From Tubulanus polymorphus (lineage: Eukaryota > Nemertea > Palaeonemertea > Tubulaniformes > Tubulanidae): 60,000 nt of DNA. The stretch lies in the NCBI RefSeq assembly GCF_964204645.1, contig NC_134026.1:7825450-7885449 (forward strand), read 5' to 3'. Below, one piece after another: positions 1 to 8,604 of the stretch (positions are counted from its first letter, which is position 1; the number at the start of each line of letters is the position of its first letter). The notes beneath the pieces are model-generated. The model made no database searches. It had not been told where the DNA came from and saw only the letters and a program-made list of their open reading frames with translations. The translations under genes and the position numbers were made by a program.

Positions 1-133
1 AACCCTAACAGCCGAAATAATTGAAATGCACACACGATTCCTATCATTGAAAATTGAGAGAGTGGCCATGTTTGTGTTTGCTGCTTCGCGTAAATCATGC
101 GCGGTGGCGCAACCGCGCAGAGTGGGGCCGATA
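1..133 (+). repeat. Dispersed ~135-bp repeat, copy 1
   Basis: This segment recurs in inverted orientation at 56520-56658 with only scattered differences. It holds a GC-rich hairpin (7-bp stem GCGCGGT/ACCGCGC, 9 bp in the other copy) in otherwise AT-rich DNA. In both copies the homology stops at the same end, ...CGATACGT, after which the flanks differ: Penelope-like sequence here, receptor leader there. The left end is cut by the window edge, so full length is unknown. The opening AACCCTAAC is part of this repeat, not a telomere array. Confidence 0.8.
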
Positions 134-1584
134 CGTCCAGTTACATACAAGACACCACAGATTTCATCAACAACTCACAACAACTTGCAAACATCAAAGA
201 CCTCCCAGCAGACACTATGGACGTCACAGCTCTCTACACCAGCATACCACATGAAGATGGACTCACCGCGATTTCCAGAACCTTACCTAACAACGAAAAC
301 TCACAGACCATCATCAATCTCACCAAGTTCATACTTAAACACAACTACTTCAAATTCAACGGATCGCTCTACATCCAGACCAAGGGTACAGCTATGGGCA
401 CCCGAATGGCCCCCCAATACGCCAACATATCCATGTCTGTCCTTGAAGAAGACTTCCTCCAAACACAGCAGCACTCACCACTTTTATACAATCGCTTCAT
501 CGACGACGTCTGAATCATTTGGACGCATGGGCTTGAAAAACTACGTGAATTCCACAGAAACTTCACCAACTTTCATCCAGCTATCGAACTCAGCCTCGAA
601 CACTCGCCTCTTCAAATTCCTTTTTTAGACACTCTGGTTGAAATCATCAACGGCAAACTCGAAACTTCGCTCTACAGAAAACCTACTGACACCTACAGCT
701 ACCTTCACGGCACCAGCTTTCAGCCACCACATACCACGAGATCCATCGTCTTTAGTCAGGCCATTCGCTACCACAGAATCTGCTCCAACACTCAAGACCG
801 CGACCAACACCTACAACAACTGAAAAATGCGTTCCACCAACTCCAGTACAACCCTGAAACCATCGACCAACAAATCACTCGCGCTCACATACCCAGAGAA
901 AGAACACTCCAATACAAACCACCCATGTCAGAAGAAACCGAAAGAATCCCCATCGCAGTCACCTACAGTCCGCACCTACGCTGAATCCAACGAATCATAT
1001 CAGATCTCTAACCCATAATCGAAGAGGATGATCATCTACGCGACATACTACCACTAAGACCAGTCATCGCGTACCGCCAACCAGCTAACCTAAGAAAACT
1101 CCTCATCAGCAGCAAACTATCCACCGAAGAAGACTCAGATAACAAATACACGCGCCCCTGCAACAAATCTAGATGTCAACTCTGCCCTCTCATCAACTCA
1201 TCACCGACGGTCACCGCAGCCAACAACCAACAACTCAAAGTCACTGGACCCTACACATGCGACTCCACTAACGTTGTTTATGCCATCACATGCGATATCT
1301 GCCCTGGAACCATCTACATCGGAGAAACTGGACAAACATTACGTCAACGCTTAAACGGTCACAAATTTGATATCAGACACAAGAAAATGGATAAACCTAT
1401 CGGCGAACATTTCAATCTTCCGAACCATACCATCAGCAACCTTTAAGTGACCGCGTTACATAAAATGAACACTTCTAATAAACATTCGCGCGAAATCATG
1501 GAACAAAAACTCATTCAACGCGGTGACACTGTTAATCTTGGCCTCAATCGCGATCTAGGATTCATGTCCCACTACAGAACGTAA
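97..1584 (+). pseudogene. Penelope-like reverse transcriptase with GIY-YIG endonuclease (decayed)
   Basis: One continuous reading frame encodes the C-terminal two thirds of a Penelope-like element protein. The first part matches the Penelope RT core: a block TKGTAMGTRMAP near 391-427 and the R-F-I-D-D catalytic-type motif near 495-510. The C-terminal part, about 1258-1440, carries a cysteine-rich GIY-YIG nuclease signature (VYAITCDICPG then IYIGETGQTLRQR). Four in-frame stops interrupt it: TGA at 511-513 and 982-984, TAA at 1009-1011 and 1444-1446; the last stop is at 1582-1584. No frameshift is needed, so decay is by substitutions only. The N-terminal RT portion is missing, as in 5'-truncated copies. 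In intact elements the protein would copy element RNA and nick target DNA. Confidence 0.88.
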
Positions 1585-2017
1585 TTTTGTATGTTATTCA
1601 TTGTATCTGAACTTATCTCGGACTTCCATCTCTTGTTATTCGTTCCTTTTAGATTCCATCTGTTTATTTTTCTTTGATATAATTTCATTTTGATTTATTT
1701 CTCTTTGATTTGTTTTAGTTTGTTGTTCCTTAATTAATTAATTAATTTAATTATCTACTCACTCACTTAGTTATTAATTATCATGTCACTCATCATTTAT
1801 TTGTTATTACTCTTCTCACTCAGTTCTCTGTAATTAGTGTCAGTCCACCTATATATACTGTTGTTTTTCCATTGACTATACTCATTCACCTGATGAAGCT
1901 TCTATTCATTAGAAACGAAAGCTCGTGTGTCAAATAAACAGTTAACCTATACAGTACTACTCGTCTCGTTACTTATTTTAAACCTGGTTAACACGGCTAC
2001 TCTACGAATATTGCTTC
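134..2017 (+). mobile_element. Penelope-like retroelement, 5'-truncated relic
   Basis: Coding part as above, then an AT-rich 3' part (1585-2017) with a hammerhead-like motif. The right limit is set by comparison: receptor-unit sequence beginning CACAAAGCTTTCTC at 2018 also starts units at 8605 and 15258, where different DNA precedes it. The left limit is the end of the 135-bp repeat. No target duplication was identified. Confidence 0.75.
1885..1930 (+). ncRNA. Candidate hammerhead-ribozyme relic at the Penelope 3' end
   Basis: CTGATGA (1890-1896) is followed by a pairable stem (TTCTA with TAGAA) and then CGAAA ending at 1920, the two conserved core boxes of a hammerhead. CAC just before the first box can pair with GTG just after CTC at 1922-1924, which sits where an NUH cleavage site would be. 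Stem III would be almost absent and there is one extra A at the base of stem II, so activity is doubtful. Penelope-like elements are known to carry hammerhead motifs. Confidence 0.4.
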
Positions 2018-2554
2018 ACAAAGCTTTCTCTCCGTAAGAAGGCTGTTTCTAACTTTTTGATTACATAATTCAAAGAATAATCTCAAAAAGCGACATGTCA
2101 AATGATCAATACATTTGATTTTGTTATAGTTAATGAAATAATGCTTAGTTTACTATTCTATCTTCCTTGGACTTTTTTCTGTGGCCAATTTTTCCTTGGC
2201 CATTTTTCCTACAATCCTTTGAGAGAGCCCTCCAGGAGAAGTTCAGCAATTTCTCAGCATCTTATTTTAGACTTGTTAGTTCTCGAAAAGGGGTCTTTTT
2301 GATACTCTCCAATCTTAAAAATTGTTTTGAAAGAGCGTCATATGCAACGTATCATGAGTGAGAAAAATAGCTGCAAACTTTTCATTTTATAATAGAACGA
2401 TAAGGTTTGTTTCAGTGGATTATCCTGCTCGTAGTAACAACATGTGTACATAATCGAACCCCTGGTGCTCTTTTATTGCGATAAATGTCAGTCCAATAAA
2501 AATAGTTTCTCTTATCTTTAAGCTGTGGTAGGTTAAATAAACGGAGCTACATTC

Positions 2555-2760
2555 CTGACTGGTGGAAGCGATTAGGGACCTCGAGTTGTCGTGTGCCGTC
2601 TCAACAAGTCGCCATAATTACGTCGACATATCGCGTCAAGTCGATATGAATATGTCGATATATCGTGACGTTTTTACGACATATTTCGTTTTGTCAACCA
2701 TACTCCGATACATAGATACCGTAGTAACCAGTGTATGCGCGTGTTTTCAAATGTGTTAAT
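2555..2760. repeat. GTCGACATATCG-rich palindromic repeat, partial copy
   Basis: Starts GGAAGCGATTAGGGACCTCG and contains many short inverted motifs related to GTCGACATATCG. Paralogous copies are at about 9177-9366 and, inverted, 43914-44103. The same start sequence forms both terminal inverted repeats of the insert at 41861-42286 inside the LINE, so this is one arm or a deleted copy of that element. Confidence 0.7.
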
Positions 2761-2939
2761 GGCTGTGCACTACCGTATATTCAATTTCTTTAAAAGGGTT
2801 ATTGGAAAGAGTTTATTTTACTATTCGGCTCCTACTCTTTTCAGTGAACTACCTTTTTAACATAGGAAACTCTCCATCTATTGGAAACTTTTCTACGTCC
2901 ATATCGTGATTTTTAAATAACTAAATATATTTGAATTTG

Positions 2940-3345
2940 GCAAATATCAGTTGGACTCGAACCCAATACATCCTCTCTTGCCATTGTCCGGTTGCCTGGT
3001 GTAAAAGAATCGCATCTGCTTTATTCATCTGCGAACTGCATCTAATCTTATCAGGCGCTCTGTAACCTACGAGCAAAACAATCTCTTACAGTTCGGAATA
3101 TCAGTGCCTCGTTCAAAACTGGGATTAAGGGTATGGGGTAGGACCAACTAAATCAATGAACCAAAAGGATGAGATGGAAAATCATCCGTATATAAATATC
3201 TAACATGCTTTTCAAGTTGTATGAAGTAACATCTACAAATAAATTATTTGTATGAGATTTATTTCTAACAGAGCGAATAGAAAATCGAATTCCAAAAATC
3301 TAACACAATTCACTCAATAGATTTTGTGAAAGATTATTATTTGGT
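2940..3345 (-). repeat. SINE-like module plus diverged receptor-leader fragment
   Basis: Copies lie at about 9548-9950, 12530-12800, 15960-16360 and, inverted, 38220-38557. Minus strand near 2950-2966 reads GGGTTCGAGTCC, a good tRNA B-box match, which suggests a tRNA-derived SINE; the A-box candidate upstream is weak. The right part, about 3250-3345, aligns by eye with the receptor leader. A more diverged copy follows the receptor at 51286-52242. Confidence 0.5.
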
Positions 3346-3710
3346 GAAATATCAATATTATTAAGTGAAAACATGATTTATTCATCTTTATATATTTCAT
3401 TTAATTTTTTATTTATGATTTTCATAAAAAACTAATTTATATATCTATGTACTAGACGTACGAGTAAGAATCCAAGAATTTTTACTTTCTTGGAAGATTC
3501 AATTAGAAAAACATTATAATTGAATAAGTTAGTATTATTAAAGAAACTTATTGTTTTTTTTTTATTGTTTTTTATTGAATCTATTCAATTCTAAATTTCT
3601 TTACGTTTGGCTAGAATTCAACTAGAAAAACTTTACCTTGAATAAGTTAGTATCACTCTTGAATTATTCTAGTTTAATGTAAAGTATTAAAATATCATAT
3701 GAATATAGAT

Positions 3711-4014
3711 TTATAAAATAAAATCATTTAATTGGTGAATATATCTATGATTTCTTAAACTCTTATCATATCTATATTTCTTATTGCATATTTCATAACA
3801 CTTAATATTATTCAATCTATCTGAAATATAATTGATATTATTCTTTAATTCGGCGTATCTAATTTTACAGTTATCAATCAAAGTAATTCTAACAGCTGTT
3901 TTAATGAGTAAATTGAAAATGAAACCATTCAAGAAAGCATTATAATCAACTTTTAATGCGCTCTTGATTTTTATATATTAGATGTAATATTTCTGATATC
4001 CTATAGTCACTCAT
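3711..4014 (-). pseudogene. Virus-like block frame E: zinc-finger-like protein, frameshifted
   Basis: ATG at 4014-4012 opens 12 bases after the stop of frame D. The first frame stops after 22 codons (TGA at 3948-3946), but the adjacent frame continues open to a stop at 3711, so one small indel around 3950-3970 splits the gene. The C-terminal part has a C-x3-C-x12-H-x3-H arrangement with Y and L at the usual C2H2 spacing, preceded by a lysine-, asparagine- and isoleucine-rich helical stretch. Original length would be roughly 100 residues. Function unknown; nucleic-acid or protein binding is possible from the finger alone. Confidence 0.55.
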
Positions 4015-4026
4015 CTAATTATTCGA

Positions 4027-4242
4027 TTAATTCACTAATCTAATTAATAACTTTTTATTTTTATTTTTATGATTTCCATTTAACTTCTTTAATTTCTTAC
4101 TTAATATCATATTTTCATTCATCAGATCTTTACTGATATTCTCATAATAAAAATATAATGCAGCCAATATTACACCTCCAGCAACTAAATAATGTTTTAA
4201 ATCACTTTTTCCAGTTGGAATGCTGAAATAATTCTCATCCAT
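4027..4242 (-). CDS. Virus-like block frame D: small membrane protein with basic coiled-coil tail
   Basis: 71 codons from an ATG at 4242. Residues about 16-33 form one hydrophobic segment (YLVAGGVILAALYFYY), followed by an acidic then strongly lysine/asparagine-rich helical tail with a coiled-coil-like pattern, giving a likely single-pass protein with a charged tail. The duplicate at 10638-10862 is 74 codons and differs at the C-terminus because of a 1-base indel near 4045. All but a few residues before that point are identical. The family is not recognised. Confidence 0.5.
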   Translation of the reverse strand: MDENYFSIPTGKSDLKHYLVAGGVILAALYFYYENISKDLMNENMILSKKLKKLNGNHKNKNKKLLIRLVN

Positions 4243-4342
4243 TTATTTAAGAAAGAAAAATGAAAGATTGATAAGTAATTTGAAAATATTAATATATTAT
4301 ATATTTGAATTTTTCTAATTACTCATACAGCTTTATCTTATT

Positions 4343-4495
4343 TCAAAATATGGAGTTATTATTCTTTCCATAATTGATATGTTTAATTGTCTGATAATGT
4401 TTTGATTTATGTGATTTTAAATATTTGCCTCCACAATAACAATACACTTTCTCATTAGGATTAAACTTTTTAAATTCATCATCTAAATTACACAT
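4343..4495 (-). CDS. Virus-like block frame C: 50-residue C-x-C-G-G-K-Y zinc-binding-like protein
   Basis: 50 codons, ATG at 4495, too short for routine ORF calls. Residues 19-39 carry CYCGGKY, then lysine/histidine repeats ending H-x5-H: a compact Cys/His cluster of the kind I associate with small proteins of large eukaryotic DNA viruses and virus-like elements (from memory, not searched). The copy at 10963-11115 has the same predicted protein; the one base difference noticed, a TCC/TCT serine codon, is synonymous. It is the only frame of the block intact in both copies. The ATG may be internal to a longer gene starting with frame B. Confidence 0.5.
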   Translation of the reverse strand: MCNLDDEFKKFNPNEKVYCYCGGKYLKSHKSKHYQTIKHINYGKNNNSIF

Positions 4496-4550
4496 TGAAT
4501 TCCAATATTTGATGAATTTTCATTATAGATGATTTGTTTATTATCAAAAT

Positions 4551-4664
4551 TTAAATAATATAATTGTCGTTTTTCAAGTCTATATCATTGTAACTTTTAG
4601 AAAGTATTAAATCATCATTTCTTTCATTAAAAGGAATTTCAAGAATATTTACAATTTTATTCAT
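4551..4664 (-). pseudogene. Virus-like block frame B, short broken frame
   Basis: 37 codons from ATG at 4664 to TAA at 4551. Compared with the copy at 11199-11291, this one lacks 7 bases near 4577, which changes the C-terminal frame; the other copy instead has an in-frame TGA, after which the frame stays open another ~33 codons. So neither copy is intact. The start codon overlaps the shifted stop of frame A in an ATGAATAA arrangement, as in compact viral genomes. No domain is recognised. Confidence 0.45.
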
Positions 4665-4724
4665 CTAAACTACCTTCATAATCTAAAACTGTATTAAATA
4701 CTTTAGGATTGTTGACGCCATTAT

Positions 4725-4928
4725 CTAAAAAGTATCTATAAGTTCAGTAATTAAATATGTTTCATCTAATGATATTTGATTAATTACAGTAATATTATCA
4801 ATTCTATGTTGTCTTCCATACACTAAATTTGTTGCTAAGATATAATTTTTAATGTTAAATAATGAAAATAAGTTATTAGTTTCTTTTATTTCGATTTCAA
4901 ATTTAGTTTCTTCTTCTTCTGCCTTCAT
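4725..4928 (-). pseudogene. Virus-like block frame A, 3'-frameshifted
   Basis: 67 codons from ATG at 4928. The N-terminus is acidic (MKAEEEETKFEIEIKE), followed by an isoleucine/asparagine-rich segment. A run of T residues at the stop (near 4725-4732) suggests a 1-base loss: the neighbouring frame stays open for about 24 more codons and ends overlapping the frame B start. In unit 2 the 5' end is removed by a deletion that joins it to MITE sequence at 11546. No homology recognised. Confidence 0.45.
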
Positions 4929-5089
4929 TTTATAACAAGATTTTTATTAAAACTCATACAAATATAAATATTCGATGTTTTGAATATGAATTATTTCTCA
5001 CACTTTACTCACACTTTTATTATGGATATATAATCGATTTTCATATATATGATATTCATATAAATAATGTTCATATATATAAATATTAG

Positions 5090-5239
5090 AGTAATAGGGT
5101 AAGTGTTTTTCCAGATTAAAGGTTGAAAGGTTGAGTGAGTGAAAAATAAAAATAAATTCGAGCGTGTGAGAATTTATTTTTATTTTTTATGAGCTCGACC
5201 TTTCGACCTTTGATCTGAAAAAACACTTACCCTATTACT
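5090..5239. mobile_element. 150-bp near-perfect hairpin element
   Basis: AGTAATAGGGTAAGTG at the left end is exactly complementary to the right end, and the two ~70-bp arms match with few mismatches around a short centre. It sits between the AT-rich block and a MITE and is absent from unit 2. A partial arm-like sequence (GAGCTC, then TTCGACCTTTG) recurs at about 50385-50425. No target duplication is evident, so it may be a MITE or a terminal palindrome of the neighbouring block. Confidence 0.75.
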
Positions 5240-5242
5240 GTT

Positions 5243-5808
5243 GTTAACTACCAGTTAAGAACTTATCCACCGGTTAGTTAACCACTAGTTAAATTCGGTT
5301 GCTCAAAACCTCGGGTAGGTCGCGGTTTGCTAACCGGTGGTTAACCACTGGTTAGCCTCTTTTTCATTTGCCCAGCCTCACTCTGAAATTGGTCCCTCAA
5401 ATCATCAAAATGGAGTCTGTTTTGATTAATAATGGTAAGAAAATTTAAAAAGCCAATTTTACAGAAAAATATAGCAATGCTTGGTTGAAATGTTATATTC
5501 TAGCGTGAATTCTACATCTGTGGCTCCTTGCGTAAAAGTTGATCAGCTATAAAGTTTATCCCATCTCTTTTCAAGACGCAATCTTTCTCTTAAACATTCA
5601 TCCGAAAATTGATTTAGATGCTCGAATCACTGTAGATTTGCTCTGTTGTAGCCGAATGCAGGCAGTAAAAAACTACGCTGGCCATTTTAACCACTGGTTA
5701 AGAACTTAACATAGCCCCATGGGTCATTTAACTTTAAACAATGGTTAGGGTAAATTTTTGAGCAACCCGATCAAACCGACGGTTAACCAACCTTTGAGCA
5801 ACCCGCCC
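5243..5808 (-). mobile_element. GGGCCGGTTGC-type MITE, left-truncated copy
   Basis: Same element as the complete one at 47757-48381, in opposite orientation. The right terminus (TTTGAGCAACCCGCCC) and following CTG agree with the complete copy; the left terminal repeat is lost next to the 150-bp hairpin. The interior is full of TTAACCACTGGTTA-type sub-repeats. Confidence 0.8.
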
Positions 5809-7273
5809 CTGCATGCTTACTCGAGTGCGGTAACCATTATTATTACATTTGCTAAAATGCTGGCTATAAGATAACTATCGGGTAAGTACGGTGGTAACAA
5901 TGGACTTAGATTGTCACTAGGTTGACCAACTTTTTGAGCAACTGCAGCTCCGAACATAAATGACCGACAAAGAGTGGAAGATTGTGTCGGTGAGGTCTAA
6001 TGAAAACATGACATTATTCTGTAGAATGATGTTTTCTCGGAATGTAGGAAAAATGGCCGAGGTATTCACATACTGGAAATAAATGGATAAGGAAATTCAT
6101 GAGATGAAACTAACTACTGGCCAAGTCCAATATGCAGCATTATAGTGCAGAGCTCAGACCACTATTCCAAAATCTTGTATATCCTATAGTAAAAACAAGA
6201 AATTCGAGATTTTAGTTCACATCTAAGCGCATAGATTCAGGGGGAATCCTGCTTACGGCTCATAGGCCAGCATCTTAGCTACGCATTGAAGTGGTTTTCG
6301 CGCCACATACCCAACCTAACTTTTGAAATAATCAAACCGATAGAAAGGAGGGATTTCCAAGTACAGCTATGCCACTACATATCGAAGGGAATCCCCCACC
6401 GTGTTTGGTACCTGCTCCAAGTAAAAAAAGTCAAGGGAATCCCTTGTTTCACCATCAATCCGTCTCTCAGGACCAATGGATTTCATACATATAACCGGAA
6501 TTCGTTACCCATCCCATTTGCAGAATTATGGCACCATTTATGGGGACCTCTTCTACATTCTAGGTGCTATTTTTGGGGTCCGGCCTTACGTATCTTCAAT
6601 CTACTAACCTAATTGTGATCTGATACCTGTCATGTGTAGAGTTACTTTTGGAAATATGAAACAGTAGTAATATGGAATTAAAAGAAGTTCCACGAAAATG
6701 GATCCTTGATTGGGTATCCATATTCTACAGCTGATGAAGCGAGACCTTATATACCAGGGTGGTGACTACAGGACGGTTTACAATAGACATCCTACACAAC
6801 AGTTAGGGGATGACTGCACTAGGCGGTTGACAGATGACATCCTACACATCAGTTAGATTCCGTATCAACGCGTATACTTATTGTATTTTCTTAATTGTTT
6901 CGAGGACATCTTTACGCATCTTTTATCTAATCAATTATTCCACAAAAATTAATCATCATTATATCTTATATACTTATTCATCATATACTAGCAGGAAACT
7001 CGTCTTTGTCGGAAATATCGAAATATTGTTAGTTTTGGATACATTGTATCGAGGAATATAATTTTATGATCTAAATATTTTGGAAAATAAAGGAGAGACA
7101 TATCTACTGTCAGATAGATTCTATTATCCATTTTTTTAAACACCCTCAACTCGCAAAGCGCCACACAGGGTAGGAAAAAAATATAACAATTCCTTAATCA
7201 TTTCTTAAGAGCAATTTTTTCTGGTTTAAGACGCTTCGAGTTGTATGGAGCGAAACAACTTTGTAATAAATGG
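5809..7273. repeat. Receptor 3' module, noncoding
   Basis: No supported gene. Inverted relatives are at about 46440-47756 (whole module) and 36997-37678 (part), and direct relatives at 12053-12530 and 13392-13870. An open frame at 6286-6612 looks protein-like but its reading frame is not kept in the inverted copies (a poly-A indel shifts it), so it is treated as noncoding. About 6780-6860 contains two imperfect copies of a GACATCCTACACANCAGTTAG segment. A SINE-like tail ending in poly-A lies inverted at 7136-7175. Confidence 0.65.
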
Positions 7274-8221
7274 TTATTTTACTGAATTTCTACAGCGGAT
7301 TTTCATACAGAAATATTCACGAATTTCTCGTCCCAGTAAAAGATATATGTAGAAATTTACCACGTAGTTGCAAACATGGAATTGTGTGAAAATGTCATAT
7401 AGAAAATTTTTTTGTTCCGATGAGATTGGTAAAAATACAGTAATAGTGGATGGAAGTGTAAATATTGCAAATGCGAGTGAAACTGTTACGAGCATTATCG
7501 TTGTACGTTTCGATTTTGTAGTTTTCTGATCAGATGAAACCATTTTTGAACCTCTGAATAACTGAACTATTATAACAGCATTTGAAATTATAATAAATGT
7601 TAACGGTAGAATGTACGCGTAGATAACAAATGTGGAGAAATATGTTATTTGGTCGATTAATCTATAGTAACATCCGAACGTTGGATCCTTAAAATAGATC
7701 GAAAAAGTTGGTAGAAGATTTAGAACCAATGCATTCACTGCGGTAATTATCAACATAGCAAATCTAGAGAAACTCGGTGTACATACCAAACGAGATGTGA
7801 ACGGGAAGAGCACAACTGCCGCACGTTCTAGAGATATTGCTACTATTAACCACGAACTGTTGGCAAATGCAAGTGCCAATACAAATTCATATATTTGACA
7901 ACTGAGCACTGAATTTATGATGAATATAGGACCATATTTTACATGCAAGAGAACAAACTGTGAAACAGGTATTAGTGTATAATTGAGACAGTTCAAGGAA
8001 TCGCAGACCGACAAAACGATAAGATAGTTAGCGTAAGATAAACTGCGGAATCTGCGGCTCATCATTATCAGGAAAGTAGCTGAATTTCCGAAGGCCCCGA
8101 ACAGAGACAAGACAGGCAGATCGACCAATGACACTGTAAGATAGGTTCCAGATCTGTCCACCACAGACATGAGAACGATGTAACTGTAAGTTCGACTGGT
8201 TTGAATCTGAGTTAAATTCAT
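7274..8221 (-). CDS. Rhodopsin-type GPCR 1 of the ERA family (315 aa)
   Basis: Single-exon receptor with seven hydrophobic segments. Approximate positions: TM1 30-54 with G-N at 45-46, TM2 65-88 with D74, TM3 104-133, TM4 152-171, TM5 192-222, TM6 240-264, TM7 271-296. C108 and C184 can form the usual TM3-ECL2 disulphide. TM3 ends S-L-E-R-A instead of D-R-Y, TM6 has F-T-L-P instead of CWxP, and TM7 has N-F-Y-I-Y (NFxxY). ICL3 is short and basic (KTTKSKR). N-glycosylation sequons include N2-L-T. The start is the ATG directly after the leader repeats. Distinctive here: CTPSFSRF at the start of TM4, where most paralogs have CTPRFARF. Likely a plasma-membrane chemosensory or peptide receptor; the ligand is unknown. 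Confidence 0.9.
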   Translation of the reverse strand: MNLTQIQTSRTYSYIVLMSVVDRSGTYLTVSLVDLPVLSLFGAFGNSATFLIMMSRRFRSLSYANYLIVLSVCDSLNCLNYTLIPVSQFVLLHVKYGPIFIINSVLSCQIYEFVLALAFANSSWLIVAISLERAAVVLFPFTSRLVCTPSFSRFAMLIITAVNALVLNLLPTFSIYFKDPTFGCYYRLIDQITYFSTFVIYAYILPLTFIIISNAVIIVQLFRGSKMVSSDQKTTKSKRTTIMLVTVSLAFAIFTLPSTITVFLPISSEQKNFLYDIFTQFHVCNYVVNFYIYLLLGREIREYFCMKIRCRNSVK

Positions 8222-8604
8222 GATGCACGAGGAACCTGTGAGTGTGTACTGACTATCTGAGTGTGTACTAACTGTGGGAGAGTATACTGACTGTCTGAAA
8301 ATGTTCTGACACTGACCGTGTCTTCTCGCGCGTTGGAAAATTGATTTAACTTTAGTGCAACGAAATCATTTAAGACAGTATCAATTTTTTATCAAGATTT
8401 ATTGTTAACAACAAAAAGAAAATCAATTCTTAGAAATCTAACAGAATTTAGACTCGGATAATGTCTATTATCATGAATACAAATATAACGAAATTGAATA
8501 TCAATATTCGTTGCACTAAAATTCATTTTATGGTGAGATCTATATGGTAAAACATCTTGCTTGCACAAGTTCAATTTGTTCTGAGTGACGACAGAATGAT
8601 ATCA
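8222..8604 (-). promoter_or_regulatory. Receptor leader (GPCR 1)
   Basis: Conserved upstream module of the receptor family. Nearest the gene are a few degenerate copies of the 19-bp repeat around CAGTCAGTACACTCTCAGA (about 8240-8312), then GCGAGAAGACACGGTCAGTG, then an AT-rich part with GAATTGATTTTCTTTTTGTT. Equivalent leaders lie before the other family members. Promoter or 5' UTR function is inferred from position and conservation only. Confidence 0.6.

Larger units (their letters stand above)
3360..5040 (-). mobile_element. AT-rich virus-like gene block, copy 1
   Basis: This stretch is far more AT-rich than its surroundings and holds five small minus-strand reading frames in series, with short gaps or stop/start overlaps. 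Such dense packing is unlike the rest of the window and typical of viral or virus-like transposon DNA. A second copy is at 10000-11546. The two copies carry different lesions, so both are decaying after duplication. Downstream of the last frame (3370-3700) there is a diverged direct repeat of about 50 bp around TACTAACTTATTCAA and a small CCAAGAA/TTCTTGG hairpin. No integrase, capsid or polymerase is recognisable, so the class is unknown. Confidence 0.6.
2018..8604. repeat. Segmental duplication unit 1 (~6.6 kb)
   Basis: Head-to-tail copy of the unit at 8605-15257 and of the truncated unit at 15258-16372. In receptor direction (minus strand) the order is leader, receptor, 3' module, MITE-containing module, AT-rich virus-like block, SINE-like module, then an end module at 2018-2940. 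The stretch 2018-2550 holds no gene. Unit 1 differs from unit 2 by a 150-bp hairpin and its flanks (about 4920-5335), absent in unit 2, and by lacking the LINE 3' fragment and second MITE copy found at 12.5-13.4 kb. Confidence 0.9.

Noticed and set aside
1-10. Telomeric AACCCTAAC
   Set aside because: Single occurrence that is part of the 135-bp dispersed repeat also found at 56.65 kb.
6286-6612. 108-codon open frame, repeated at 36.8-37.2 and 47.07-47.28 kb
   Set aside because: The frame is not conserved between copies because of indels, and no domain is seen; treated as a noncoding module.
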